DNA from: Membranipora membranacea | Lineage: Eukaryota > Bryozoa > Gymnolaemata > Cheilostomatida > Membraniporidae | Direction: 5' to 3' | Length of the DNA stretch: 64,000 bases | Assembly: GCA_914767715.1 (NCBI GenBank) | Contig: OU612075.1 | Span: 7,564,001-7,628,000, forward strand | In this document: piece by piece, positions 36,806 through 50,300 of the stretch | How positions within the stretch are numbered: the stretch's first letter is position 1 | How the letters are laid out: each line of letters starts with the position of its first letter | Made by a program: the position numbers and the translations under genes | The notes under the pieces: generated by a model | Told to the model about the DNA's origin: nothing | Seen by the model: the letters and a program-made list of their open reading frames with translations, nothing else | Databases searched by the model: none

Positions 36806-38099
36806 ACTTCTCACTCACATCCATGCCATGAAGGTGGCGCAACAGACAGATAGACAGACAGACGGCGGAAAGCAGAGCCTGCTGAGATCCAACAAGTTTG
36901 ATCGTCAAGGTTTAAGATAAATGCACATATCGAATATGGACTGAAGGGACCAACTATACTTGGCATAAGCAAAAATAAAAAATTCCCTACATGTTGAAAA
37001 TATGCACAGTTCTAACTTGAACAACATGCCCACTGTTTTTTCACAATTTCTTTTTAATATTGGTGATTTCCCATTTTGATACGTCTTTTTTATAGACAGA
37101 CCATCATTGAGATTCTTTCCAAAATCATTGAATGGTTTAAAATTTTTTAAAATCTTCTAATAACAAATCATATCCAATGTCCGGATGAGAATAAATAACT
37201 ATGTTTATAGTTGTAACAAGACCTCAACCACAATGTTTCAAGTTGGGATTAAACTCTGGGATTAAAATCTGGGATTAAAATCTGGAGCAGATGAGGAACT
37301 TCAAAATGCTTATTGTCTGCCCATGAAATGTGAGGGCATAACTGGCTATATATGCTTTCTCATATCTTTTATTTATGGATGTACAAAAAGAAATCTTCCT
37401 TTTTGCAAGTGATAACAAAAAGAGCACAACTCTAATACGCATTTTCGAGACTTTGATTAGCATATAGCAGTATTTTGAGTAAGCTTTGAGATATGAAATA
37501 AACTTTTTATGAATCACCGCTTCTTCTTCTCTCAGTAAAACTTAACTTCGAAAAAAGTGCAAAATGGAAGCCACAAAGTAGGGGTTTTTGGCATTTTAGT
37601 ATTAAGGAATTGTCTCCCCAAATATAAAGAGGAGACACTCATATATGTTCAATTAAATGTCAACCATACAGCAGGGAGTTTGGGACCAAACTCCAAACTG
37701 CATACAGAGCATAATGAAGTGAACTGAATGAAACCAGGGATCACTGATGAAATGTTGTTTTGAAAGGCATTTTATTTCAATTATGAGTTGTCCTCTCTTT
37801 GTACCAGATGAGACAACTCAATGATAAATAGGAAACGAGGATTTGACAGAGCAGATAAATATAATGTTGGTATAAAGCGACAGAATATGCAATACAGACA
37901 AATAATCTCTTGTTTTATCATAAAATAAAGATGGGTTTTATGGACATCTCAAATACCCCAATCCAACTGTTTTGTTGGAATACAGAGGAAGGGAAAGAGC
38001 AGCAGCCAATCAAAGTATTAAAAAAAAGATGGTTGTTAGGGGAGCGCTATAACCATCCCCTCTTCTCCCAACTTCAACAATAGACACATCTCAGTTCAT
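36806..38099. other. Convergent 3' region between GUCD1 and XRRA1
   Basis: This holds both 3'UTRs. Candidate poly(A) signals are AATAAA near 36974 and 37497 (plus, GUCD1) and TTTATT at 37771-37776 (minus, XRRA1). No other gene is seen. Confidence 0.5.
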
Positions 38100-41000
38100 T
38101 TATAAGTTAGTAGAAGGTCGTTGTTCTGCCAAGTCCGTCATAGAAGTGTTTTTATCTGCCATGTACAACATCTCTGTGTGAGCTCGTCTGTTCAGGCTGC
38201 TGGCTTTACGCAATGCTGTCCTCATCTCATCACTTTCTCCAGTGACAGCAGACTGGGCATTGGCATACTTCTTCTGTATCTAAAACAAAGAAAGAAAATT
38301 GGGTCACAGCTAGGAGAACTATTGTACAACGATCGAACACCAGTTCATAGGAGATTCAACTGTGGATTGCAACAACTGGATGGGTATACCTTTCCTCCTA
38401 GTCTGTAAACTCATTGTACCTAAATGCAAGCAAATGGGCACCAATCTTGCAAATTGAGGTGTGTCTCCTGTACTGTGGCCTTTAATAAACTTGAGTCATT
38501 AGAAGTTGATGGGTTGAAAGTAACAGTCAAACAGTTATTCTGGATGCAGGCAAGACTGATGCCACCAAAGAACTATCTTCAACTGGAAACCAAACCAAAA
38601 TCTATAAACTCAATCTGATGAGTCGCACTCCGTCCCATTGGGCAACTGAACATTAGTGTGGAGATAACTCACGTCTCTGAGCAGTTTAGCAGCCTCCGGA
38701 TATTTCCTGTGTAGGTCCTTGTCAGTGAGAGCTCTCTCTAGAGGTGACTCGATGACAGTATTCATGTGTCTCACACCCTCCACAGCTCGGCTTATCCTCT
38801 CTGCCTTAGTCTCAGGCCGCTTGTGTTTACCTGTGTCAGACTATAAGAACAGCAATTTCAGACTATAAGAGCAGAAATTTTAGACTACGAGAGCAGGAAT
38901 TTCCGACTATAAGAGCAGAAATGTCAGACTAGATGAGCACAAATATATGAGCACAAATGAGAGGTTATTAAAATTACTTTAGTATGAAGGGTTGTAAAAT
39001 GAATGCGATGAAATTCGTCCATCTGAATGGTGTAAAGAAATCCCGAGGCAAACACTACATGCTGTTGAATGTGCTGAATAATTTATTTTTTGGTTTTCAC
39101 GCAGCAGCGTTTGGGCATATTTATCCTACCAATTTTTTCAAATTTGAATTTACTTACCCTTTTGTACGGTAGAAAAGGTTTCTGTGTGGTGTCAAGTCGC
39201 ATGGTATGATTGTTCACTATTGGATGCTTGAGTGCGTAATGTAAGGCTTTCACTGTGTTGTGTAAGTCTGATGGGACATGAACATCCTTTTCATATTCAT
39301 CCTAGAAAAAAGTTATGACAATGACAGGTGAAAGGGAGCCAGCAATGAATCAATTGGTAAGGTGCCTGAATGAGGATGGAATAAAACTTTTTGTCGATTG
39401 ATTCAACTGCCAGTTGCTACTTTGAAGGGCTTAGAGGATTGTCATTGGCCTGTAGACAATAAGGAGACAACCCCATTAAGCGAATAATTATATGTGTTAA
39501 TACAAATTTTCATGAGTTACATGTGATGTGCTATTAATGCTATCAAATAAGGAATGGGTGCCCCTGCAAGGATAGAATTCCTAAATGTTCCAATATACTT
39601 TGTAGAATTATTATTAGGACACAACCAGATGACAATTGAAGAACTTGGACCGGAATTTATAATGGGGTGCTGTTTTTACCTCGATCAGAAGCTCCTCATA
39701 ACCCTTGAATAGTTTCAGCTGTTGCTCGGTGAGGTTTTGTACTTTACGTCTTGGCTTCACTTTCTCTTCGTCAGCTATCTGAGCCACTGAGGTATTAGTT
39801 GTGGTTTGGTAAGCGTAGTAAGGATTAGTAGATCGCTTACTGGATGTCTTCTCAGCAGTTGGCTCATCAATCTAAAGGGGATAACCATTTGAAGATGAAT
39901 ATGGATCCTGCCATGTGTTAATGGTTATAAGTCTGTAGATGCTTCCCTTCAACACCGCATATTGAAATGTAAAATGCTTTACTGGTAAATAATACTTAGT
40001 GGCTACACAATTGAATGCCAATAGTTGAGCAGCATACCCAACAAGATGTTTGACATAGACAGCTTCTGTTAAACTTGTGTGATGTCAGTGCATTCTTGTT
40101 GTGTTGATTTGACGTGTGCAATTATAGTATGGCCCTACCCATGTGCATTTGGACCAAATTCAAATCTATTTTTGTGTGAAAAGGCACTTCTTACTGTACC
40201 ACGATGATCGAGAATTTATGGAAACACAGGCGAGAGATGTTAGACAACCGCTCATGTGATGGAATATTGGGAATCCAAAAGAGTGTTGAGTCTTCTAATC
40301 TTTTACAATCACACTTACCTGTGTCATAAAGAATGCATCTCCACCCTGTTCATCATGTGGAGCCTCTCTTTCAGTCTCCGCAGCCTCTTTTTCAGTCTCC
40401 TCCAGTGTTTCAATAGTGACCTTGAGCTCATTATCAATCTCTTCCTGTTCCTCTTGAACCTCTTGTAAAGAATCGGTAGCGTTGACTGGAGAAGGAGTTT
40501 TGTTTATAGGTGGGAGAGGTGTCTTTACTGTAAAGTGAAAATGTAATGTGTCAGTTTCGATGAAGACCAAAGAATTTGGAGACTACTGTTACATGGATGA
40601 GCATGTTAATTGATCTGATATTTCCAGCAAAATTCTAGAATATTTCAGAGGTTTAGGTTGAATATAAATGTTTGGATTCGTATTACTACCACGAGCAGCT
40701 TACACGAGGTTGCAAATCAACACATCACCAAAGAGAAAACTGAAACTGAATGGATTGAACTGAAAAACAAAACCACAACAGTACCAGGAGGTAACAAAAA
40801 CTCAATAAGCCTATGGAATCTGATCTATTTGACATATCAATTACATCAAACAAAATGGGAAACAGACGGCTTATAGCTACAGGTCTTACTGAAAAAAACC
40901 AAGTTTTTAAACATATTATTACTCTTTTTCCAAGAGAATAAGGTTTACACATCACTCAATGATTACATAAAATAAATCATTAACAACAATTAAGCAACAC

Positions 41001-44000
41001 AGCATATCAATAATTTTCCCATAATGCAGTGAGTCTAATTGGATTCTCAGGAGGATCGAGTCTCTTGAATCCAGAAAAATGCATTATGGGAAATTTATCA
41101 ACACTCTCAGTAACAATGTTATACACTACTTACTACTTTCGTAGCTATAGCAACTTGAATCTGAATTGTGAAGATCAGATATTTCATAAGTGTGACCGAA
41201 AACTATCTGCAGTGAGATTTATCTCTACCGCGAATTTCAGACTGTTACGATGTTTACCAGAATCAAAATGGAATATTGCATTCAGAGTTCGAACCCAATA
41301 CAATCCCAGTCCAAAGAGGATACCGATCTGAGCAATCCAATTTTAAGCTATCTCATCGCATTCGATGACCATGTGAAATTTAACCCAACACAGAGTCTTT
41401 GGTAAGTCATTTATTAAAAGAGATGAGATTTGGTTCACATTGTCATGAGTGAATGCCCTCAAACCCACAGGGACCAGAACCAGATTTGAATATCACGAGT
41501 CAGATCAATGTATCCATGATCTTTTTGTTAAAAACAGTAAAATATTATTACTTACAGCCGGGAGATGCAGCTATGGCCGGCTGACGTTTTGATGCTTCTA
41601 TCATAAGCAGCTTGTCGACATCGCACTTTGGTACTGGAGGTATTATTGAAGTCACCTGGCGACTCTTCCTTTGAGGAGGGAACTCCTTCACTGGCTTTGC
41701 AACCACTGGCTTTTTTCTTATCAGGTCAATACCTGGGAAAGAATAATAAAGAGTTGTATGACGTTGTCAATATAGCCAATAATCAATGGGTTCTGATTGG
41801 CTGGTTGACATTCTAAACAAACAGCCAATCAGAGCCCAGAGGCTAAATTGGAGCCATCTGATTGGCTGTTTGGTGAGAGAGTCAATTGGCAAATCAGAGC
41901 CACCTTCAATTTTGTAGGTTGGTTAATACCGCATAGGACAGCTTGATCTGGGGTTGTCCGGGTTGATATGAAAGTGACCGAAATAATTACTGAAATTAGG
42001 TGCCAAACCAAATGACAGCATTTCAAGTATAATTTTCTAATATACAGGTGAGTAAGAACTTCATCTGGATGGTAAATTGATGAATTATAGAGTTGTCTAT
42101 CCAGAAAACTGGAGAAGTTCATTTGAGGTGCGATAACAAAGTTGAGTTTCGATCGTTTCCCTCCTTGAAGAATAAAAACACATACCAAGTCTATCTGACA
42201 GAAACTTTTTGAGCATGGGCGGGTCACCAGATCTCTCGTTAGTTAGAGGGTTATCATGGTAGAGAACCTGGGTTAGATTAGGCCAGGCTGCAATAGGTAG
42301 TAAGTCTTCTTCTTCGGTCAGGTAGTTATGCCCCAGAGTCAGAAACCTAACCAACGCAGAGAAAAGTCAGACTGAAATACAGTTTGATTTAGGAATTAAG
42401 ATTCATTGGTTAATTGAATGACAATATGTGTTGCTGAAAAACATCTCAAAATAAGATGAACAAATTGGTATATATTATGTGATGTGAAATAGAAACGAAA
42501 TGGATTTATCGTAATAGGTCTCTCTCATTTGAATCTCTTACAATGCATAAAGCAAAGGAATGTTTTGATATTTCCTTTCGATTCCATCAAAGCTATATTC
42601 AATATCTAGTAAAATCTTATCGATATCATGATTAGAATCAAGGTTTTTAAAACTTGTCTCTGCTTTACTTGTTATATTGAAAATTTTCAGATTTCTACAG
42701 ACAATCCTTACAGAATAAATTATGAACACAAGTATAATTAAAGTGACGCAACTCAAATTTTGGAGTTTGCAGAGTTAACTTGGATATAGATATTGAGAAA
42801 TAGTAAAAAGTTGCTACCTGAGCTGAGGAAATGGAATGGCAGGCACTTCATCACCATCCATCTCATCCTCAGAATCCGTCAGGACTTCTCCATCCTCTAA
42901 TTCAACCACTTGCTGCTCCTTGTCCTCGCCAGCTGTCATTTTGTTATTGACTACCATATGGTCATCAAAATCAGCAGGTGCTTGCCTTTCTCCCATGATC
43001 TCACTTTGAGATAGGTCTTCTCCGATGGCAAACCTTGCAACTGATTATAAAATACAACAACTCTTTATGAACACTTGAAATAGAGAAATGTCATGTCATC
43101 CCATCCGAGATCTTACGAAACCAATGCACAACCAAAAGCTTGGCGACGCTTTTTTGCTACAAGCACACTATTTAAATAATGCAAAACCTGCAATCTGCAA
43201 CTTCTAGCGGTGATATTGTCTTTGGCAACTATAGAAATCCAAAGCACTATTGCTATGCCTTACACCAAACTAGATCAGAAACAACTGAAATGCATACTCC
43301 TGAACATAAAAAATCACATCAACAATGACTAATTTTACCTTTTTTAGTGAGTTCTAGAAAGAACAAGATAATGATTATAACATGGGAATGGTGTTTTTAT
43401 ATAATTTGCAAATCAAGTCAAGATCTAACTCTGATATCATTTCTTTGCAGACTTCTCAGATTCCAAAAAAGAAAACATGAAGAAATTTGTCTCAATATGG
43501 TTGTATTGTTATGGAAATGTTATGTATTGTATTGTTATGTATTGTTATGGTTGTATTGTTACTACTCAAACCAAACCAATATTTGGCATGGTAAGGAAAA
43601 CAACCGTCCAGGATGATATTGTCTGCCAAATAAAGTATTGTATTTATAATAATTAAAAGCATATACAAAGCTAATGGTTATCCATGAGTGTAATGACTAC
43701 TCAAACCATTTAGTTTACATCACACGCTTGTCATTCTTAATCATCAAATTTTATACATGACCAGCTTACTTTCTTGGGGCACTGGAGGTTCAACTTTCTC
43801 AAGTTTGTTGTCAGCCATTTCCTTCTTCTCAACAGCCATCTCGCTCTCTTCCACGATCCTGTCCTCAAATGACTGAGATGCTGTCTGTTCTATGTTAGCT
43901 TCCTGATGTTGGCCCATGTATATATTCTTTGCAGACAGCTTGTCATGCTTGATTGTTTTGGGTTCCAGTTGAGGCACGGCGGAAATTTCATTCTTCTCCA

Positions 44001-46641
44001 AGTTTAAATGTTTCAACCTGGATAAATTTATTTAAAACTTTATCCTTACTCAAAATACAAGATTTAGAGTTTATATGTCAATAATCGTTGACACAAACTC
44101 CAGCAGCATTATCAGATAGTGGGAGGAAAAATAAAACCTGCCCAACAACTCATTAACATTGATGAGAAATGAGTTGTGGAGTAGCAATGTGAATATTAAA
44201 GGTTCATGAAAGGGGCTGTAAGATTAAAGTATTGCAAAGAAAGTTGTATACTCACTCTTTCAAGCCAGCTAATGGAGCGAAAGCTGTATAATTATTCAAA
44301 GAGTTCTCATCCAAGCACAGAATCTCCAATTTTGGGAATCTACGCTTTTTGAATCCACTTTTTGTGACGTAAAAACCAGCTAGGTTTTCCGGCAGGGATT
44401 CTAGATTATTTCCGGACAGGTACAAAACTTTCAGACTTCTGAGGTAGCCAAGTTCTAAAACATCTGCTTTTGTCAGGTTGTTATATGATAGATCTAACAT
44501 CTGTAAAATAAATAAAAACAACCATCAAGATAACAAAAAATTAAGGTATGGTAAAAGGATTCTGACATAATAATCTAGAATGTAGATCAGTAGGTCAAAT
44601 GAATGATCGAGTGTGAGAGTTTGACCAGTCCGTCCTAACAAAAATTGTGCTTTGTGGCATTGTTTTCAGCATCCTTTTGTATTATGACAATGAACATATT
44701 CTTATGGGATTGACTACCATGACACTGTAACATATAAATCGGATAACCCCTCCTCATATACGACCCTGGCTTAATATATATAAGCTCAGTACTTTGTAGG
44801 CTCTAGCTGGGTGTGGGAAACTAATGATCTCACTTTACTTGATTTTATAATCTGATAAATTTTTATGTGATTAATGAACATTTATGACGGAATTAGAGTA
44901 ATCATGGTAACAGTGTGAGAAGGGACGGATGTAACTGATTAATATATAAATGCGCTGGGAGTCGGAAGCACGTCAGTGGTTTGTTCGCAATTGTATGTCG
45001 GCAGTTGTTTGTGGAAGTAAACTGTAAGCTGGTTATACTGTTTTGCTGTTTGGATATAATAAAGATCATGGTAAATACATAAGAAACCATAATGTTGGAT
45101 TTCTTCTCCCCTGACCTCGTAAAAAGAACCTGATGATGTACGAATAAATATCGTACAACGCTAACTCCCATGGTCTACTGCTAACCCAACAATTTAAACT
45201 CAGCAGCCTGGTGTATGATTGCTCTACCTACGCGTGGTTCACTTACTTCTAAGTTTCTGAACATCTTATGAGAAAGCTTGATGGAAGTGATGTCATTCAC
45301 TGGTATTTCAAGCTCCCGCAGGATGTTGAATCTGTTGAAGTTTTCTGAAATAATTAAAAAATGAGAAAACAATAACAAGTGCTATAAAAATGGTACAGTA
45401 TTGGTAAGACATTTCACACTTGTCTATATGGATGACAACCTTTTTTATATCACTTCCCACGAATAGGTATTTCTCATACAATGTAAAGGTCAGCTCACTC
45501 CAAAACGTTGACCAAGGAGCAAAATAAACCTCTCTATCCTTTCCCCGGTATCTGAACAATGATGGCAACTCAATTCTCTTCACAGTAATACATGGATATT
45601 GACACGCCATCAGACATTGCTTACCTAAGTTGAGCTGATTATCAGCAGCATTGATGTAGGCTACATTATCAAACAGTTGGAAGTCCTCGGGTCTTGACTC
45701 GACAATACCCTGACCAGCTATATTAATAGAGCACAGGTCAGCGGGATCCTCAACACAACAGTGTTTCATCAAAAAGAAGCCATCCAGTATGGCTCCTGTC
45801 GCATCGTATATCTCGGGCTCTGGAGTTATGTCATCTTGCTCTCTCTCTGCAGCTATACGTTCCTGTCTTATCCTGGAGTATGTACGAGGTGGCTTGGGGC
45901 AGATTACAGCTTTGAATCGCCGCCTTTGCTCTGCCCTGTGAGCCTCCAGCCATGCTCCTTCCCCTGAAATTCCAGAAATATTGTATATAGAAATGTATTT
46001 TGCATTGGTTCTGAATGATTAGGGGCGGGTCTAAGGATCTATGGGTTAGAGAGTGCATGCTTGAATTAATCGCATCTTTATTTGTGAACTAGAGCGTGAG
46101 AGGGTTTGTCTGAGATAAACCTACTCGATGTAAATCTCATAGACTCGAATGCCATCTAAACGCATAGCCGTAAATTCCATAGTATGTATGCAAGGAGTTA
46201 GAGCATTCCTTGATGTATGCAGGTGTGTGTACAGCTGTTTAAATAATGAGTGCAATGATGCATTGATGCATGCCTGCAAAGATGAACCAAGATCAATATT
46301 TCAACTGACATTCAATTTAGGCAAAGCAAAGGCCTGTATCAATGTGCATATGATTGCAACATCTAGAGGCCATGACCTCCAAACATGATAAAAAAATCAT
46401 AATACAATGATGATCTGATAGTAGTAAGTTTAGTTTGATCATTTTTCCCACCTGTCTATGGGACAGCTTCTTTATGCCATCTTGCTGGTTTTATGACATA
46501 AATACCCAACATGGCAATGTGAAATTTTTCAAGAATCATTCTTTACTCACCTGGCTCTCCAAATCTAAGCACTGGTCTAACTGGAAAGCAATTACTCACA
46601 AAAGCTCCAGAACCATCATCAAATTTTACAGTGGTCGCCAT
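38100..46641 (-). CDS. XRRA1: XRRA1, leucine-rich repeat protein (13 exons, 824 aa)
   Basis: Exons, 5' to 3': 46551-46641, 45625-45963, 45247-45344, 44256-44500, 43770-44017, 42818-43040, 42186-42346, 41556-41732, 40319-40527, 39680-39871, 39158-39301, 38673-38840, 38100-38279. All phases agree; 824 aa against about 790 in human. X-ray radiation resistance-associated 1 has an unclear molecular role. Match points: an N-terminal DDG..VSNCFPVRPVLRF; LMKHCCVEDPADLCSIN; LRRs MLDLSYNNLTKADVLELG, LKVLYLSGNNLESLPENL and LEILCLDENSL; a second LRR block FLTLGHNYLTEEEDLLPI; then ALFMTQ-like AFFMTQ and a C-terminal KGYEELLIE domain rich in Lys, Arg and Glu. An acidic linker (ELEDGEVLTDSEDEMDGDE) lies between the LRR blocks. 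Many flagellar and ciliary LRR proteins look alike, but the collinear N- and C-terminal motifs support XRRA1. Confidence 0.94.
38841..38950 (-). repeat. 22-bp tandem array carrying splice acceptors
   Basis: On the minus strand four 22-bp units (like TCTGAAATTGCTGTTCTTATAG) lead into XRRA1 exon 12. Each unit ends in a TAG followed by TC, so five acceptor-like TAG|TC junctions stand in a row. The last one, at 38841-38842, is the one that keeps the frame. Confidence 0.8.
41016..41093. repeat. Inverted repeat with GCATTATGGGA ends
   Basis: TTTCCCATAATGCA and TGCATTATGGGAAA are 14-bp perfect arms about 75 bp apart outer-to-outer, in an XRRA1 intron. They contain the same dispersed motif as 28472-28518. 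Confidence 0.65.
41785..41875. repeat. Clustered ATTGGCT/AGCCAAT inverted repeats
   Basis: Three related stretches (CTGATTGGCTGG, ACAGCCAATCAGAGCC, CTGATTGGCTGTTTGG) alternate in orientation in an XRRA1 intron. They look like a small hairpin repeat. CCAAT-box resemblance here is probably incidental. Confidence 0.4.
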
Positions 46642-47327
46642 CTTTAAATAATCACCATGGATATCTGAGGCGGTTGTACCCGCAATTAAACGAACATTTG
46701 CGGAAATTAAATTGATTTATCTTTTCAATGATTTTACAAACAAATATAACTTCATGTTGTCTATTGACTGAAGAACAAGTTAGTCCATAATCTTGAGAGT
46801 TATGGGGAAGTACACCAGTGAGCCCTCTAGGCCTAAAGGATCTTGGTCACCAAATTTTCTTCACTTTTTTTATTAGTCATGAAAAGTGGGAGAGCAAGTC
46901 CTAGCTAAAATACTCCCTCACTGTCCCAAGAATTCATGTCAGCATCTCTGACAAACTACTTCCCCAACAGCCAAGTTTCTGACCCAGCTGACTGTATGTA
47001 TAAAGACACTGTGTCACAGTTGATGCTGTTGTACATATAGAAGACCTCCATTACTTTAAGTCCTGATCTGAAGGGACTGTGGCTTGCTATGAAAGCAAAA
47101 TCTTGGGCAGTTTGGTGTTGTGCTGCTAACTCAATGTTGTTCATTGCAAGCCTAATCGTCCATGCCTAATAACTTTCATGATGATATTGATGTCATTTTA
47201 CAGGTTTCTCATTCATTACCCATGATGTTTATATGTTTTTATTAAACTAAATTGGCCTAGCAATTATATGTCTCATATAACACCATAGACTAGAGTCTAT
47301 TTTACAGACACTATATTATAGGCCAAT
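46642..47327. promoter_or_regulatory. Shared 5' region of XRRA1 and PPP1R7
   Basis: There are 686 bp between the divergent start codons. No TATA box stands out at a convincing position. TTTTACAG at about 47300-47307 could be the acceptor of a PPP1R7 5'UTR intron. It probably acts as a bidirectional promoter region; this is inferred from layout only. Confidence 0.5.
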
Positions 47328-50300
47328 ATGCCTGATGAGGATAGTGTCCCTGATCAGCCTGCTGTAAGTGACGATGAGCAAGATGAAGGACAGGAAGCTG
47401 TCGATGAAGGAGCTGAAGATGCCTGGACTATAACTATAACTGATCCTACAGCCGAAGATCTAGACTTCAACCAGGCCCGTATACACGTCCTTCAGTACTT
47501 AGAATGTCTCACTCAAATACAGGTTAGGGGCATCAACTAGCTTTGACTTTAAGTCGAAAAGATTTTGATCGTTAATATGTATCAGAAAAATTTATCATGT
47601 CGCGGAGAAACACATTTATACTAGATTTGATGCAATTTGTGAATGAGTGCAATTAGTACTTTATGGCAAAACATTGGACAACGTATGAGGGCTTGTAATT
47701 TTCAGCTTACAGGACATGCTGCGCCTGCGATACTAACTTGAGAAGTAGCCTATTGGTTTGGATTTATTTACGTATTTTGCAGGCAAGTTGACAAGGTATA
47801 AAGTTTTGTGAGTCTTAACCATTATATGAATGGATGTACACGCCAGTCATATGGAACGGTATAGCAGGGTTAGCTTTAAAAAGGCTATAGTTTTTTATTA
47901 GACACAAAACTGTACTTCTGTGCAAAATTTACAGAGCTTGGGTTTCAGACAGAATCTAATTAAGAAGATTGAAGGGCTATCTACTCTTACAACTCTCACA
48001 GACTTGAGTCTGTATGATAATCAGATCACCAAAATAGAAGGCTTGGAATCTCTAGTGAACTTAGAGTGAGTAAAGCAATCTCTTGATGAGATGGATTTAA
48101 ATGAAGGTTGATGAAGGAAAAGTTTTGTAGCACCAGATTTGGATTTTCTTTTACGGGTCAAGTGTCGTTCGATCCTTGAAAAGTGAAACTGATATAGAAT
48201 AAGGTGCCACACTGTTATCCAACCATATTCAAAATGTCTTGTATGAAATGATTTGAATAAAGCTGTATATTTTGAAACTTGGTAGCATTTACCAAATGAC
48301 TGTGCATAAATTTATGTCATCCACATATACCCCATGAAATAATGTTCACAATGTCTTGAGTCATGGTTGTGTAACTTCTCATCGATATTCCATGATGTTT
48401 TAATCATCTTTTTTTCTCCAAGTCCATGCAGATAGAGTACTCATATCTATTCTAAAAATAGATTTGAATCATGAGTCATCAGGCTGTAACCTTTCTGCTT
48501 AGTAATTGTCTTTTAATGTCAGAAGAGAAGACAACTTCGCAGCTTACTTTTAACACTTACGTAATGTTTGTAGAATATTGGATTTGTCTTTCAATCGAAT
48601 CAAAAAGATACAGAATATTGACCATCTAGTGAAGCTGAGGAAACTTTACTTGTGTGATAATAAGATCAGTAAGATAGAGAATATATCCACTCTCACTGAA
48701 CTTACATCTCTGGAGCTCGGAGCTAATAGAATCAGAGTATGTCCTCAAAACCATCGATCAAGCTTATGAATCATCTTATGGTTAATCTATGTAACTTGTC
48801 CTACTACCTAAGGGCTACCTTGGTACATCAGCAACTACCTTAGATGCGACTAAGTTTCATTAATGACTGCCTTGTAATCATGTTTTTCTGTAATTGACTA
48901 ACTATGTATTTATTTATTGTATTACCGCTGCAGTCTTCCCCAACGATAGGAGTCAATGCAGTTCTGATATTAAGCTCTGACGAATAAGGTGTAATATCAC
49001 TGTTCATGCTAAAATACTGCTCAAGAAATGTAAAGTTCGAGACATCTTTCAGGATAATATCCTGAAATATGTCTCAAGCTAGTGGAATACAAAAGTATGA
49101 CGATTGTAGGATTAAAAATATATTTGTAATCCTACAACTGTTATACATTTATATTCCACTATTCTGTATGACCAAAACTAATCTTCCTGTTTCTCAGGTG
49201 TTGGAGAATCTGGATAGTTTTACTAAGTTAGAGGAGCTTTATGTTGGTAAAAATAAGATCAGCAAACTTGATGGACTGTCAGCTCTTACAAATCTCACAG
49301 TGCTTAGTATACAGGTATAAATACCGTAAAGTCTCACCTATAAGTACATGCAACCATAGTCACCGGCAATTATGCATGGTTTAGTTTACATATAAGATGA
49401 GACTATGGGTATGGATCTAATAACAATTCCCCTCATACTTTAAAAAAATTTGCACACACTACATGTTTAGCCAAAAATGAGAATATCCACCAAAAGACAA
49501 ACCGAAAACAATGTTGCCATTGTGATTGTGTTTGCCCACTGGTTGATGAACAGCAGCTTGCAAGAGAAGGTATGCGCTTTTATCAGGGGGTGCTTGCTTG
49601 CTAATAAATAATAATGAAGTCTTGGTCATCTTCTCCTCTCAGTTGTATTTTAGGAAAGACAAATCTTTGTTACCTTGAAATTGTATTTCTCGAACATTAG
49701 GGAAAAGCCATACACGCTATTCATGGCTGAAGCTGACAAAACTTTTTATTCTTGTGTTTCAGAGTAATCGCCTGCTGATAATAGAAAACTTAGAAACACT
49801 CACAAAGCTAGATCAGCTTTATATAAGTCACAATGGCCTACAGAGCATAGACAACCTGCCAGCACTGGTGAGACAGCTTATCCACATATTGTTTCATATG
49901 TCTATCAGCGGCTTAAATTTAAAGCAGATATTTGTCTGATGCAACAATAACAATATTGTTGTTTTGCACTGTATGCGGTTTCAACACTTTTATAAATCCC
50001 TAAGTTTCGAAATAGAATAGATTTTTTTTGCGAGATATTATTTGGAGAGCTCCATTGGTATATTCTAGACCAAGTTTGCTCAATTTGCCTGCATTTGGAG
50101 TTGCACCCCTCCACTGGTCACGCCGCTGTGTGACCGGTGGAAGCGAGCAACTGAAATGCAGGCAATAGGACTTGATCTAGGTATATCCTACTACCGTCAT
50201 TAATCATAATCTATGTTATGTATTTGTCATGATGGTGTTCATGGTATACATCTCATTAATTGTTTATGCCTAGTCATCATGATAAAATTGAAAAAGAGAT

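Noticed and set aside
41785-41875. CCAAT-box promoter cluster
   Set aside because: It lies deep in an XRRA1 intron with alternating orientation, better explained as a small hairpin repeat.
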